NCBI GenBank assembly: GCA_949372655.1
Contig: CASIAI010000001.1
Coordinates: 325,279-389,278 of the forward strand
Reading direction: 5' to 3'
DNA length: 64,000 bases
Source of the DNA: Candidatus Poseidoniaceae archaeon
GTDB lineage: Archaea; Thermoplasmatota; Poseidoniia; Poseidoniales; Poseidoniaceae
Both the position numbers and the translations under genes were made by a program. This document shows, in pieces, positions 29,028 to 40,449 of the stretch (position 1 is the stretch's first letter; each line of letters begins with the position of its first letter). The notes beneath the pieces were generated by a model. It was given only the letters and a program-made list of their open reading frames with translations. It was not told the DNA's origin and searched no databases.

Positions 29028-32000
29028 CTATCCTTGTTGCTGTATGTAAGCGGCTGCATATTGCTGAGCATATGCTGCTGCTGTTTGTTGGTCATACCCT
29101 TGGGAAATGAACTGTTGGTAGTATTGCTGATAGGCTGCATCCATTGCTGGATTAGAAGCAGTAGCTGGTTGAGCAGTAGCCACAGCAGCAGTTGTTGAAG
29201 CACCGCCCGCTTGGTCAGCATACTGAGAAGCATAGGCTCTTGCAGTTTCTTCAGGGTAACCTTGAGCGATCAATTGTTGGACATATTGTTCAACAGGGTC
29301 TTGTTGATACGCACCTGCTGCACTGAAGTCTTTGACCATTCCATCCATTCCTTCAGAATCACTTCTCTTCAAGAAGAGGAAAGTTAGCGAAAGTATCACG
29401 ATGAGAATTAGAGCCCCGCCACCAAGTAATAGAGCACTTGAACCGCTTTCTGCTGAATCTCCTGAGTTATCAGAAGAAGGTTCAATCCATTGTCCGTTTT
29501 CAAACTTCCAATCACCTTCATACTGGCATTGTCCGCCTATGAAAATCCATCTACCGTCAGCATCATCGAGTAGAACTTCATTTGGAATTGTTTCACCTCT
29601 ACATATCGGTAAAGTTAATTTTATACTTGTAGGAATTCCATAATCATTATCAGTCCATCGCTTTTCATTACCATACTTAGTATCAAATTCATAGATAAAT
29701 ATGTAAACTGTGATTACCTCAGATTGGTTAGTATAATAACTATCCATATTCAAATTAAGTTCGAATGTATCACTATTGGATAATTCGCTGACCACAATTA
29801 AGGTTTTATCTGTTTTAGCAGAAATTCTATCTGAACCAGATGCAGTGAATAAGTCGTTATTGAGGGCGATTTCTACAAACACATCGCCATCAGAGCCAGA
29901 AAGAATACTTCCAGTAAGGGTGAAATTAGATTCATTGAATCCATCTACATTCTCCCAGCCGTTTAACTGTATTTCAGGTGCAATATCTCCAAACCCTTGA
30001 GGTAATACTTCAAAGTAAATCTCCATATCATCATCCCAATTTCCAGCCTCATCAAATACTGTTAGTTTGACCTTGATTGGTTGAGTAATTGCTCCAGTAG
30101 TTTCGTCCACTGTTAAATTCTCTCCAGCATATGAGACTCCATCACTATCAACTCCAAACCCACCAAAGGTGTATGTCCAAATACCTTGACTAGCCGCAGA
30201 CTGCGTGTAAGTATTAGCATTGGTTGAGAAGACTGCATCTTGAGCCTTATCATAGAATACTTCCCATTTGTAAGTCTTGATTCCTGTACTTCCCTCAGGG
30301 GCATCTTCGTCATAAGACCCTGATGCATTAAAGTAAATTGGAACTTGTCCATCTTCATCAAGAACTATTCTATACTTATCCCATTCGTTGTTTGAACCAG
30401 AACTTCCAATCAGATCAATATTATCCGAGTACTCTGCCCTCATTTCAACAAAGGCATCAGAGACTGGTTCGAATTCGTCTGCATTAGAATCATCAGTTTC
30501 GACTACAACTGATAATTGCCTCGAATGTCCATCTTCATCATGGAGCCAGAGGGTAACTGTCCATTGGACATCTTGCTTGCAAGCACCTTGAGTTCCAATG
30601 GATTTACAGAAATTGACAACTGGTGAAATCTCTGTATCAAAAGGAACTGTTCCTACATCTGGAATAAAGTGTTCCTTTTGTCCAGCCGCAAGGGATGAAC
30701 CATCCCAAGAAGTTGGTCCTTCAATGACCCAATCAGTTACTAAACTAACTGTGGCATCTGACTGATAACTGAATGTTACTTCTGCATTACTCTTCATGTA
30801 ATGGGTAAGATAACCTTGTCCTAGAGAATCCAATGGCTTTTGGCCGTTGATTAGAATATCTGTACCCTCTCTTTGTTTAGAGAATGGATTAGGATAATCA
30901 TTAACCTGGTGCAGAAGCATATTCTTCAGTAATGGGAATGTAGAGCTTGTAGCATTCTCTGAATTAAATTCAACGTCAATAGTAGATATAATCATTCCAC
31001 CTTGACCATAACTGCATAGCCCAACAAGTACATCTCCCGGACTATCTGAAACTTGAATTATCGGCTGGAACTCCGCATTACCTAAATTACCAGTACAAAC
31101 CGAAGCCCAATCTGCCTGTTCAGTGGCTAAACCTGCTTCTAAAGCAGATGTTGCTACAGCATTTCCGCTGTTGATTCCTTCGAATATTGCAAAATTATTT
31201 AGTTCAGAAATATCGTTCATTATAGGGTGGTACGGGTCATAAACTTCCGTGTTACTGTAAGTGATTTGAGTTGACTGCGTCTTTCTATCACCAATTGTTA
31301 AGTCGAGAGGCAATCTATTTCCAACTGAACTGGATGAGCCATAAATTTGACTTCCATGAGGGGCTAAGTGTGCTTGTATAGTTCCACCACTCTGCATGAA
31401 TGCAGTTAAGATTTGCTTTCTATCAATAGTACTATCATCATTCTCAGAAAGTCTCAGATAATATTTGTCATCCCCTGAATCACTAGCTGCGGAAGTGTCT
31501 TGCCAAGGCAAAACAATTTTATCATAATGAGTAAACCAGTTTCCTTTGAAGTAATCATCCCAATCATTAATTGAAAATCGTGTATATGATTTACCAAGGA
31601 TCATCAGGTCTTCTACAATTCTAGAGGTACCATCTGTCTTATCGGAAAGTATTGCTATATCGATATTATTTGCAAATGTTGCATGGAAGTATCTTGGAGT
31701 CCCGGACGATGTTCCGTCTTCTAATTCGGCACGATAACTGATATTGTATGTGTGTCCATCTTGGTATCCATTCCAAGGCGTGAATGAAAGGTCAACAACT
31801 TGGCTTGCAATCAATTCTTGAGCAGGTCCTGCAGTTACAGTGTGAGCCAGTGAATTGGTGGTTTCATCGTAAATTTCCATGTAGAATATATATTCACCTT
31901 CTAGTACACCATTGGTTGCTCTAACATCCCATGAATGGGTTAATGATTGGTCAATAGGTAGTACACAGTTCATCTTAGAATCAGATAAACAATCGAGAAC

Positions 32001-35000
32001 ACCGATAGGCTTACTCAAAGAAATATCAACAGACCTAACATCGAAGATTACTCTCTTGATATTATTTGCAGTATTGATTTCATTGCCATTAAACCAAGGC
32101 TTTCCAACAGTAGAGTTATCGAATACTGTTTCCACCTCAATCATGTAAACTCCAGAGAAGAATTCATGCTCGGAAATCAAATCTGTAGAAACATCTCCTG
32201 CATCAACATCAGTTCTAGAGATTGTGTAGCTATTATCCTCTACGAAAGTAAATTCTTTCATTGTGATATTGTTTATACCAACTCCTCTAAATCCATCATT
32301 AATACCATTTCTTCCATCATCATCAGAAAAGAAATCGAATTTCAAATCCACTTGGTTCCCAGATAGAGAAAGACATTCTACTCCCCAATCGGAAGAATCT
32401 GCTGATGTTGTATTATAGACATACAGGTGAGTTAAATCTATACTTACTGTCTTTTTCAATTCATCAGAATTGAAGAATAATGGCCAGTTGCCAGATAGAC
32501 CATCTGTATTACGTGAATCTCCAATTAAAGAAATCTCTGCATTATCTATTGGTTCTGAAGCATTAACTATTCCGTTATTATCTTGGTCAACTTGACAAGT
32601 TCCGTCTTCATTATAATCATTCCATTGACCATAAATTACCGCTTCGTTAGTTTTACCATTATTCGTATAATCCACAATTAGAGCCATGTAATCACTTGGA
32701 TCTATGTTTCCTTGCGAATCAACTTCATAGAAGGTATCTGCATAATATTCGAAATTCAAAGAGACGAAATCACCAGAAAGGTTCTCCATATCAATATTGG
32801 TTACTGTCAATGTTTCATTCTCCCAAGCATCGCCATATCCATTAACTCCAGTGCTGGAGGAACATGGATGTCCAAACCAATATGCATCATTGTTGAAAGT
32901 CAACTCACTAGGACAGAGTTGTGAATCATTATATTTTTGACCCTTTGGATTATTACTCTCAGTATATCGAGTTCCATCTGTACTGTTATCGAATGTAATT
33001 GTACATACCGATGATGGGGTACCACAATTAACATCAGAAGGGTCAGCAGTGAATACTGTCGCTGTAACATCGAAATCTACTGCAGTATTACCCCAGTTGT
33101 TGGTAGTTGCTGAAATTGGGAATGTTCCTTGAGCATACAACCCACCTGGTGAGAAGTAATCGATAGATTCCAAAGTCGGGTCATAGAGATTGAACGGCGT
33201 CACATAAGTGACAATTTCATCATTGATATTCTGTTCATCCCAAGCGTTATTGGACAAAGTAGCAGATATTCTGTAAGTAGTATCATTCAAGAAATCAGCT
33301 TGAATAGATGTAGTGTATTCTTGACCGGGACCTAAGTTTTGTAGATTAATTTGAGTTTGTTGCGTCTGAGCATTTGGACGGAAAGCAGTATTTTGTTTAG
33401 TAATCGTCAAATTATCAACAGCATATCCGTCGTTGCCAGTCCAAAGACTTTCATTATCATCGGAAATCGAACCTTCAAAGCCAGTTCTAAATCTAAATCT
33501 AATATCAACTGTTTCTCCAGCCCAAGGACTCAAATCAAAAGTTCCAAATCCTTCATCTGTAAAGTTATTCCATCCATAATAGGTATTGAAAGAATAAATT
33601 CCATAGTAGTACAACCCTTCAGCATATGCGCCTAAAGCATTTTCTTTGTAAGCTCTATCCAAGTCAAAGCCACCCCATATTGAGTCGCCAGAAAGACATG
33701 CTCCGTTTAGATAAGCGGTTACAGGACAACTAATTACGTCCCAACCATTTTCTTCACTGCCAACTTCAATCATTGCCATATCATCCCAGACATTTCCGAC
33801 AACAAAGCCATTAGTATCTGCACTACCAAGTGCTCCAAAACCTAGGTCTTGATATAATTCAACACTCATGAAAGCACGGTCTGAACCGGACAAGTCAACA
33901 TCTGTCAAGACCATTGCTTCGTCCCAGTTCTTTCCATATCCAGTCCATTCTCCACCAGTACTGTTGGTCTTAGTTTCTCCAGACCACATGAAATCAGTTG
34001 GATTTAGGTAACTTGGTGAAAATTCAGATTGTGATTCATCAGGGTCTGTTCCTGTTCCAGAAGAATGATTTGTTTCTTCAAACCAGTGATGAGTTCCATC
34101 AACATAGTCATCATACTCCCAATTACATCCACCGCAACCGGCTTTATTCTCTGGAGAATCCCAATCCATAGCATAAACTGTTTGATTTGTTGAATTTAAT
34201 TGGTCAACTACCTTCAGTTCAACGTCTAGTTGAGCACTCTGACCGTTCAGAATATCCATTCCAGTATTAGTGACTGTTACATTCAGATCTCTTGTTCCTT
34301 CACCGACAATACCGAAGTATCGGTCAACAGGGTCGATTTCGATTCCAGATACTGACAAGTCTCTACTATCCATTTCAATTACTGAAATTGTATCATACTG
34401 CCCTTCCCATCCGAAATTATCTCTCCATCCGCCGAAAGCCCAATTCTTGTGAGCTACAACAATATCAGGTGCAGAATTAGCCGCTCCTGCCATTTGAGCA
34501 ACTTCAGCGATGTGGGGTCTTCTTCCAGCTGCATATGATAGCGGACTCAAATGGCCACCATTTCCATCAGAAAGAGTTACTTGAATAGAAGTTGGATAGT
34601 TCAAGAAGAAATTAGAACTAGAACCACCAGCAGAGTCGGTTGAATTCTGTTGGTAAGCAATTGTAGGGTTGACAAAGTCAGGCTCATTGTCGCCGTTAAG
34701 GTCAGCGACTGTCACAGTCCATGAGATGTAAGGACCAAAGTATGCCAGTTGAGGATTACTCCACGTACCAACTGCAGAAGAGGTCACATAAGTTACATTC
34801 TCGATATTCTCGTCATTTAGAGCAAGAACGTCAATCACTCCATCACCGTCCATATCACCTACACTCAGTGCTTGAGAAGAAGGTGTTTGCATGTTAACAA
34901 CGTGCTCACCTGGCCCAGGTGTTGTACTGAATGTGTAGGTTAAGGGGAATGAATTGGTTTGACAATTAAATTCAATTATTGAAACGTTGTCATCATTACC

Positions 35001-35855
35001 AGGGTTTGTAACTTGGCCCGTACTGTAATCTAGTCCTTCAGTACGCAGTAGCCAAACGTCGTTATCCAAACATTGGCCGCCACCGCCTATTCCTCCACCA
35101 ACTTGGGATTCTCCCCAGTCACCAGAAGTAAAAATTCTGTAAGTATTTTGTTGAGAAGGGCCTAGGTTTGTAATTACACCTTGAGTGCTTGAAGTGATCG
35201 GGCCCAAGTAGGAAACTACTCTTTGTGTAGTAATATCTGCTTGAAGGTCAAGAACCATAACATCATCATTACCATCTTGATTAAGATCGCTAACTTCTAA
35301 ATCCCATGCCCAAAAGTGAGTGAAACGTGCACCAATGTCCCATGTCTTCTCATTACATCCACCATTCTCGATAATGGTGACGTTACCAGGTTGTCCATCA
35401 GGAGCGCCATTGTCGTCTGTTCTAAACGGATTATTTCTTTGGAAGATTACGATATCTGTTGCACCGTCTCCAGTAAATTCCCCAACTTCAATAAATTGAA
35501 CATTCGAAAATTCATCCCAGTCAGCATTTCTACTTTGATTTGCAGTAACCCAAATGTCTTGGCGCTCACTGAAATCACCAAAACCGTCATTCCAAAGAAT
35601 GGAAATCGTGTGAGTTCCATCGGTTGCAACGGCTATATCATTGAATCCATCACAATTGAAATCGCCGATAGCGACATCATGAGGGTCACGATTTGTAGTA
35701 TACGACCTTGCTTGAGATGCACTGGCAGTTGATGCAATTGCAGCGGTTGTTGATAAAACCATTAGCATACATAGAAACATGCTTCGGGCGCGGGCTTTGA
35801 AGAGATTGCTTTCGTTTAACATCATCATCACTCTCCGTGCCAAGTTTACTTGCAC
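29028..35855 (-). CDS. Giant surface protein (up to 2275 aa): FG-GAP/VCBS repeats, long ectodomain, C-terminal TM and Q/Y/A-rich tail
   Basis: Signal-like N-terminus (SMFLCMLMVLSTTAAIASTASAS); FG-GAP motifs (DVAIGDFNCDGFNDIAVAT, VSDLNQDGNDDVMVL, SVGDMDGDGVIDVLAL, VADLNGDNEPDFV); TM LLLGGGALILIVILSLTFLFLKR. Confidence 0.85.
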   Translation of the reverse strand: MQVNLARRVMMMLNESNLFKARARSMFLCMLMVLSTTAAIASTASASQARSYTTNRDPHDVAIGDFNCDGFNDIAVATDGTHTISILWNDGFGDFSERQDIWVTANQSRNADWDEFSNVQFIEVGEFTGDGATDIVIFQRNNPFRTDDNGAPDGQPGNVTIIENGGCNEKTWDIGARFTHFWAWDLEVSDLNQDGNDDVMVLDLQADITTQRVVSYLGPITSSTQGVITNLGPSQQNTYRIFTSGDWGESQVGGGIGGGGQCLDNDVWLLRTEGLDYSTGQVTNPGNDDNVSIIEFNCQTNSFPLTYTFSTTPGPGEHVVNMQTPSSQALSVGDMDGDGVIDVLALNDENIENVTYVTSSAVGTWSNPQLAYFGPYISWTVTVADLNGDNEPDFVNPTIAYQQNSTDSAGGSSSNFFLNYPTSIQVTLSDGNGGHLSPLSYAAGRRPHIAEVAQMAGAANSAPDIVVAHKNWAFGGWRDNFGWEGQYDTISVIEMDSRDLSVSGIEIDPVDRYFGIVGEGTRDLNVTVTNTGMDILNGQSAQLDVELKVVDQLNSTNQTVYAMDWDSPENKAGCGGCNWEYDDYVDGTHHWFEETNHSSGTGTDPDESQSEFSPSYLNPTDFMWSGETKTNSTGGEWTGYGKNWDEAMVLTDVDLSGSDRAFMSVELYQDLGFGALGSADTNGFVVGNVWDDMAMIEVGSEENGWDVISCPVTAYLNGACLSGDSIWGGFDLDRAYKENALGAYAEGLYYYGIYSFNTYYGWNNFTDEGFGTFDLSPWAGETVDIRFRFRTGFEGSISDDNESLWTGNDGYAVDNLTITKQNTAFRPNAQTQQTQINLQNLGPGQEYTTSIQADFLNDTTYRISATLSNNAWDEQNINDEIVTYVTPFNLYDPTLESIDYFSPGGLYAQGTFPISATTNNWGNTAVDFDVTATVFTADPSDVNCGTPSSVCTITFDNSTDGTRYTESNNPKGQKYNDSQLCPSELTFNNDAYWFGHPCSSSTGVNGYGDAWENETLTVTNIDMENLSGDFVSLNFEYYADTFYEVDSQGNIDPSDYMALIVDYTNNGKTNEAVIYGQWNDYNEDGTCQVDQDNNGIVNASEPIDNAEISLIGDSRNTDGLSGNWPLFFNSDELKKTVSIDLTHLYVYNTTSADSSDWGVECLSLSGNQVDLKFDFFSDDDGRNGINDGFRGVGINNITMKEFTFVEDNSYTISRTDVDAGDVSTDLISEHEFFSGVYMIEVETVFDNSTVGKPWFNGNEINTANNIKRVIFDVRSVDISLSKPIGVLDCLSDSKMNCVLPIDQSLTHSWDVRATNGVLEGEYIFYMEIYDETTNSLAHTVTAGPAQELIASQVVDLSFTPWNGYQDGHTYNISYRAELEDGTSSGTPRYFHATFANNIDIAILSDKTDGTSRIVEDLMILGKSYTRFSINDWDDYFKGNWFTHYDKIVLPWQDTSAASDSGDDKYYLRLSENDDSTIDRKQILTAFMQSGGTIQAHLAPHGSQIYGSSSSVGNRLPLDLTIGDRKTQSTQITYSNTEVYDPYHPIMNDISELNNFAIFEGINSGNAVATSALEAGLATEQADWASVCTGNLGNAEFQPIIQVSDSPGDVLVGLCSYGQGGMIISTIDVEFNSENATSSTFPLLKNMLLHQVNDYPNPFSKQREGTDILINGQKPLDSLGQGYLTHYMKSNAEVTFSYQSDATVSLVTDWVIEGPTSWDGSSLAAGQKEHFIPDVGTVPFDTEISPVVNFCKSIGTQGACKQDVQWTVTLWLHDEDGHSRQLSVVVETDDSNADEFEPVSDAFVEMRAEYSDNIDLIGSSGSNNEWDKYRIVLDEDGQVPIYFNASGSYDEDAPEGSTGIKTYKWEVFYDKAQDAVFSTNANTYTQSAASQGIWTYTFGGFGVDSDGVSYAGENLTVDETTGAITQPIKVKLTVFDEAGNWDDDMEIYFEVLPQGFGDIAPEIQLNGWENVDGFNESNFTLTGSILSGSDGDVFVEIALNNDLFTASGSDRISAKTDKTLIVVSELSNSDTFELNLNMDSYYTNQSEVITVYIFIYEFDTKYGNEKRWTDNDYGIPTSIKLTLPICRGETIPNEVLLDDADGRWIFIGGQCQYEGDWKFENGQWIEPSSDNSGDSAESGSSALLLGGGALILIVILSLTFLFLKRSDSEGMDGMVKDFSAAGAYQQDPVEQYVQQLIAQGYPEETARAYASQYADQAGGASTTAAVATAQPATASNPAMDAAYQQYYQQFISQGYDQQTAAAYAQQYAAAYIQQQG

Positions 35856-35967
35856 TTTAATTCCTTTGCTCTTAGGTTTAGAACAAAATATCGCGGTAGC
35901 CCCGCAGTAGCGTGATTTGGTTAATTAAAATAAACGCCAAGAGAAAAACGGGAAAAAAAGGTTCAAG

Positions 35968-36639
35968 TTATATTTTTCCAATGAGCCATCTAGGAGAAGG
36001 ACCCCAAGCAATAGCATCAGGACCGTGAACTTTTACTAGTTTTCCTGCAGAGAATAAAGAGTCCAACCAGACCTCTAGAGAAGTACCTTCCCGATTACCT
36101 AGTTTTTTACTTGCAATTTCCTCGATATCTTGGGTCTTTAGAGCCGTTGTACCATACTCCCTAACAACAACTGTCAATAACTCACGAAGCCAAGCTTCCG
36201 CCATAGGATCTACACTCATTGGACCTTGAACCGGCCTTGGTGTATCCATGTTAGAAAAAATTTCCATCAATTCAATTATATCAGGTCGTATTGGCTTCTC
36301 TATCCCTAGCATACGCAATTCCTTACTCAAATCCAATTGGCCTATAGGACGTCTAACAACTGGTATTCTACTTGGGTCGGGAGTTGGACCCATATCAGAA
36401 GGCTTGTCTCCAAGAGGTTCTTCTTCTATCGAAATATTAGCTTTAGACTTGGTCTTAGTAGAACTACTTGGTTTGCTCTCGGTCGAATCTTGCCCATATG
36501 GCATTGTCCAACCCAAACCGGTCAAACCTAACTCGTCTACCTTTCGACTGACCCATTCGGCCTCGCCTCTAAGTAAAATATTGGTATCCTGCTCATCCGA
36601 CCTAAATCGGTATTGAACATAACCTGTTAGACCCGCCAT
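35968..36639 (-). CDS. Hypothetical protein
   Basis: 223-aa ORF; no recognised domain apart from a possible helical C-terminal module. Confidence 0.6.
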   Translation of the reverse strand: MAGLTGYVQYRFRSDEQDTNILLRGEAEWVSRKVDELGLTGLGWTMPYGQDSTESKPSSSTKTKSKANISIEEEPLGDKPSDMGPTPDPSRIPVVRRPIGQLDLSKELRMLGIEKPIRPDIIELMEIFSNMDTPRPVQGPMSVDPMAEAWLRELLTVVVREYGTTALKTQDIEEIASKKLGNREGTSLEVWLDSLFSAGKLVKVHGPDAIAWGPSPRWLIGKI

Positions 36640-36680
36640 AAAGAGTGGTAAGAACTCTTAAACTTCAAGGTGACGATTCA

Positions 36681-39344
36681 TCACTGGGCAAGTTGCCTTA
36701 GGACTGTGTGGAGGATTCCGCCGTTACGGTAATATTCTACTTCCACTGGAGTGTCCAAGCGTACTTGTGCTTCAAATTGAATTGCCGTTCCGTCGCTGCG
36801 AGTTGCAGTCACAGTAAGCATTTCTAGCGGTTTAACGTCATCATTGACTGGTATCGAAAATAACTCGGTTCCATCTAACTTCAATGATTCATGAGATTCG
36901 CCTTCTTTGAAAGTCATCGGTAGCACTCCCATCCCTACAAGGTTTGAGCGATGTATTCTCTCAAAAGAGGTTGCTATTACCGCCTTTACCCCCAGTAAGT
37001 AAGTACCTTTAGCCGCCCAATCTCTAGACGAACCTGTTCCATATTGGGAGCCTGCTAGAACGACTTTAGCACCAAGATAGGCTTGTGCTGCTTCGTAAAC
37101 TGATGTCACTTCCCCCGTATCTGGATGAATAGCATATCCCCCTTCTGTACCTGGAGCCATCTGATTTCTTATCCTTACATTAGCGAATGTACCCCTCATC
37201 ATGATTTCATGGTTACCTCTTCTACTTCCAAAGGAATTGAAGTCCTCTTTTTCTACACCTCTTTCCACTAACCATCTACCTGCCGGACCATCTTCAGGGA
37301 AAGAACCAGCTGGAGAAATATGGTCTGTTGTAATCGAGTCTCCGAGTTTGAGTAAAACTCTAGCATCAGAAATAGATGAAATCGGGTCAGGATTGGTTGA
37401 AAGTTGAGAGAAAAAGGTAGGTAGGCGGATGTATGTAGAATCGTCTTGCCAAGAATAAAGTGGGCTTGGTTCAGAAGGTATTCCATCCCACCTAGGTTCA
37501 TTCATGGCATCGGAATATCGCTGGATAAACATATCAGGAGTAATCACCGAAAGAGCTTCTTTTATTTCTTCTTCAGATGGCCAAATATCGCTCAACATAA
37601 CAGCAGAACCATCACTCGAGAATCCAAGCGGCTCGTTATCCAAATCGATTTCTAAATTACCTGCTATAGCATAGGCCACAACCAAAGGTGGACTCGCAAG
37701 ATATGATGCCTTCACTTTACTATGAACCCTGCCTTCGAAATTCCTATTACCTGAAATCACTGAGCCTACGATCAAACCTGACTCGTCAATAGCATTGTCA
37801 ATTTCTTCTGGAAGTGGTCCTGAATTCCCTATACAAGTGGTACATCCATAGCCTACAACATTGAAGCCCATCGCATTGAGGTCTTCTTCTAGACCTGTAG
37901 CCTGATAGTATTCAGTCACAACTCGGCTTCCAGGAGCGAGTGAGGTCTTAACCCAAGGCTTCACTGTCAAGCCTTTTGCCCTTGCCTTTCTTGCCAATAA
38001 TCCTGCAGAAAGCATTACTCCGGGGTTTGAAGTATTGGTGCAAGAAGTAATTGCTGCAATTACAACATCACCATGGTTCAAATCATATTTATTTCCATCA
38101 TTCTCGATAATAGCACTATTTGACAAATCTTGCTGCTTCAAGCCGTGGCCTTGATGCCCAAGTGGAGAGGTTAATGAATCGATAAAATGTGATTTCATAT
38201 TCGATAAATCCACTCTATCTTGTGGCCTCTTTGGCCCAGCTAGTGCGGGTTTTACTGTAGATAAGTCCAACTCTAATAATGCAGTATAAGATTTCTCTTC
38301 ATCTTGTGCCGAGTACCAAATTCCTTGGGCCTTACTGTATGCTTCAACCCCTTGAACGTGAGTTTCTTCACGACCAGTCAGCCTTAGGTACTCTAATGTC
38401 CGATCGTCTATAGGGAAGAAACCGCATGTGGCTCCATATTCAGGAGCCATATTGGCAATAGTTGCACGGTCTGCTAAGGATAATGCAATCATCCCTTGAC
38501 CGAAAAATTCTACGAATTTACCTACAACTCCGTGCTCTCTAAGAATTTCAACAATTCTAAGAGTCATATCTGTTGCTGTAACTCCTGGATTTAATTTACC
38601 AACCAGTCTAACACCTACAACATCTGGAGCAAGCATGTAAATCGGCTGTCCAAGCATTACTGCTTCTGCCTCAATACCTCCAACTCCCCAACCTAGTACG
38701 CCCAAACCATTGACCATAGTAGTGTGTGAATCTGTACCGACCAAGGTGTCAGCCAGCCATATTCCACCTTCTTGGCGTGAAACGCTTGCTAAGAATTCTA
38801 AGTTGACTTGGTGTACAATTCCTCTTGAAGGTGGCACTGCTTGAAAATCTTTCAACGATTTTTGACCCCATTTTAGGAATGTATATCTTTCCATATTACG
38901 GTGATATTCAATATCTAAATTCAATTCCAGTGCATCACTATGTGAACCCGATACATCGACTTGTACAGAATGGTCAATTACAAGGTCGACTGGAACTTGT
39001 GGATTTACTTTCTCAGGGTCACCACCCATTTCGACCATAGCATCTCTAAGAGCAGCGAGGTCTACAACCGCTGGTACGCCAGTAAAGTCTTGTAATATCA
39101 CTCTAGATGGTCTAAATGGTATTTCTCCACGCTCACCATCAGGTTGCCAATTAGCAATATTTCGAATGTCTTTTTCACTTACTAAAAATCCGTCATTACC
39201 TCTTAGAGCACCTTCGAGAAGAATTCTAATTGAATAAGGTAGTTTACTTGTATCAATTCCATTTTCATCCAAGCCATCTAAAGAATAATAATGCCCACCA
39301 ACTGATAATTCTCTTTTTGAATTAAAAGGGTCTAATGTCGCCAT
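36681..39344 (-). CDS. acnA: Aconitate hydratase (AcnA/IRP-like)
   Basis: LQDFTGVPAVVDLAALRDAM; GTDSHTTMVNGLGVLGWGVGGIEAEA; AAITSCTNTSNP; GYGCTTCIGNSGPL; GSQYGTGSSRDWAAKG. Confidence 0.95.
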   Translation of the reverse strand: MATLDPFNSKRELSVGGHYYSLDGLDENGIDTSKLPYSIRILLEGALRGNDGFLVSEKDIRNIANWQPDGERGEIPFRPSRVILQDFTGVPAVVDLAALRDAMVEMGGDPEKVNPQVPVDLVIDHSVQVDVSGSHSDALELNLDIEYHRNMERYTFLKWGQKSLKDFQAVPPSRGIVHQVNLEFLASVSRQEGGIWLADTLVGTDSHTTMVNGLGVLGWGVGGIEAEAVMLGQPIYMLAPDVVGVRLVGKLNPGVTATDMTLRIVEILREHGVVGKFVEFFGQGMIALSLADRATIANMAPEYGATCGFFPIDDRTLEYLRLTGREETHVQGVEAYSKAQGIWYSAQDEEKSYTALLELDLSTVKPALAGPKRPQDRVDLSNMKSHFIDSLTSPLGHQGHGLKQQDLSNSAIIENDGNKYDLNHGDVVIAAITSCTNTSNPGVMLSAGLLARKARAKGLTVKPWVKTSLAPGSRVVTEYYQATGLEEDLNAMGFNVVGYGCTTCIGNSGPLPEEIDNAIDESGLIVGSVISGNRNFEGRVHSKVKASYLASPPLVVAYAIAGNLEIDLDNEPLGFSSDGSAVMLSDIWPSEEEIKEALSVITPDMFIQRYSDAMNEPRWDGIPSEPSPLYSWQDDSTYIRLPTFFSQLSTNPDPISSISDARVLLKLGDSITTDHISPAGSFPEDGPAGRWLVERGVEKEDFNSFGSRRGNHEIMMRGTFANVRIRNQMAPGTEGGYAIHPDTGEVTSVYEAAQAYLGAKVVLAGSQYGTGSSRDWAAKGTYLLGVKAVIATSFERIHRSNLVGMGVLPMTFKEGESHESLKLDGTELFSIPVNDDVKPLEMLTVTATRSDGTAIQFEAQVRLDTPVEVEYYRNGGILHTVLRQLAQ

Positions 39345-39400
39345 ATCTTAGCCGAGTAGCCGCATGTCTATGAATAAAACCCTTGGGGGCAAATTCATCA

Positions 39401-40449
39401 TTACCAGAATTTCCACCAAGAATCATTTTCCAGATTAGTGGTTACGCTTTCTAGTACAACATCTTGAGGAGTTTTATCATTTTGACAGTTTTGACTGTTA
39501 TCACAGAGTGCGGTTATAGCATCAATATGCTCAAAGCCACTGGTAACTTCACCAAATACTGTGTGAACTCCGTATCTAGATGAGGAGTTCCTGGCGAACC
39601 ATCTTGGCCAACTGCCTCAGGATCTACAATGAAAAATTGTGAACCACCTGTGTGTGGATTATTTGTTTTAGCCATTGAAAGAGCATAAGGAGCATGAGTA
39701 CGACCATTATCTGCTTCATCTGGCACTGTATAGTCTTTCATAAGACAATCACCCGCAGAATCTGCTTCTTGACCATTACAATAGCCAAAGAATTTACCAG
39801 CATGTCCTCCAGAACCATCACCATTCGTGAAATCGCCACCTTGCATCATGAAGTTCGAAATTATACGATGAAATACTGTTCCATCATAATTACCTTCTTC
39901 GGCTAGTATACCAAAATTTTCAACATGCATTGGAGCATCTTCGGAGTATAATTCAACTACAACAGTCCCAGTACTTTGAGTGCCGTCGGTATTGGTCCAT
40001 GACAATTCTAATGTTGCTTCTGTCGCTAAGTCAGAGGTTGTTGTAGAAGCAGCTTTGACTACAAGTAATACTAGAATAATCGACGCAAATAAAGCGATAA
40101 TACCAGCAAAAGTAGGTGTCCCATCATTCACCAATCGAGGAAGTGTTGTTTCCTTGATTCTTTTATCTTGCATCTCATTTAGTATGGAGTTATATGAATT
40201 ATTTGCCTTTTTATCCCTTGGATCTTTCTTGACCGAGTCCCTCAGTAACGAAGCCGCTTTACGATATTCAGACTTTGAAGAACTTGCACTAGCAAGCGAC
40301 CATGTTGCTTCTCCAGCAATTCTAAGAGTGGTAGCATTTTCTCCATCAGGGTCTATGTCACGAAGAATCTTCAGTGAATCTTTTGCATTTCCTTTGGCTA
40401 AGACCTTCTCAGACTTAGTCCAAGCGTCTCTTAATTTTTCATCGGCCAT
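39401..40449 (-). CDS. Membrane-anchored cyclophilin-type peptidyl-prolyl isomerase; apparent frameshift near 39559-39567
   Basis: MADEKLRDAWTK helical domain + TM + cyclophilin core (VENFGILAEEGNYDGTVFHRIISNFMMQGGDFTNGDG...GGSQFFI); the canonical ending VFGEVTSGFEHIDAITALCDN...WWKFW* continues in another frame to a stop at 39401-39403. Confidence 0.82.
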
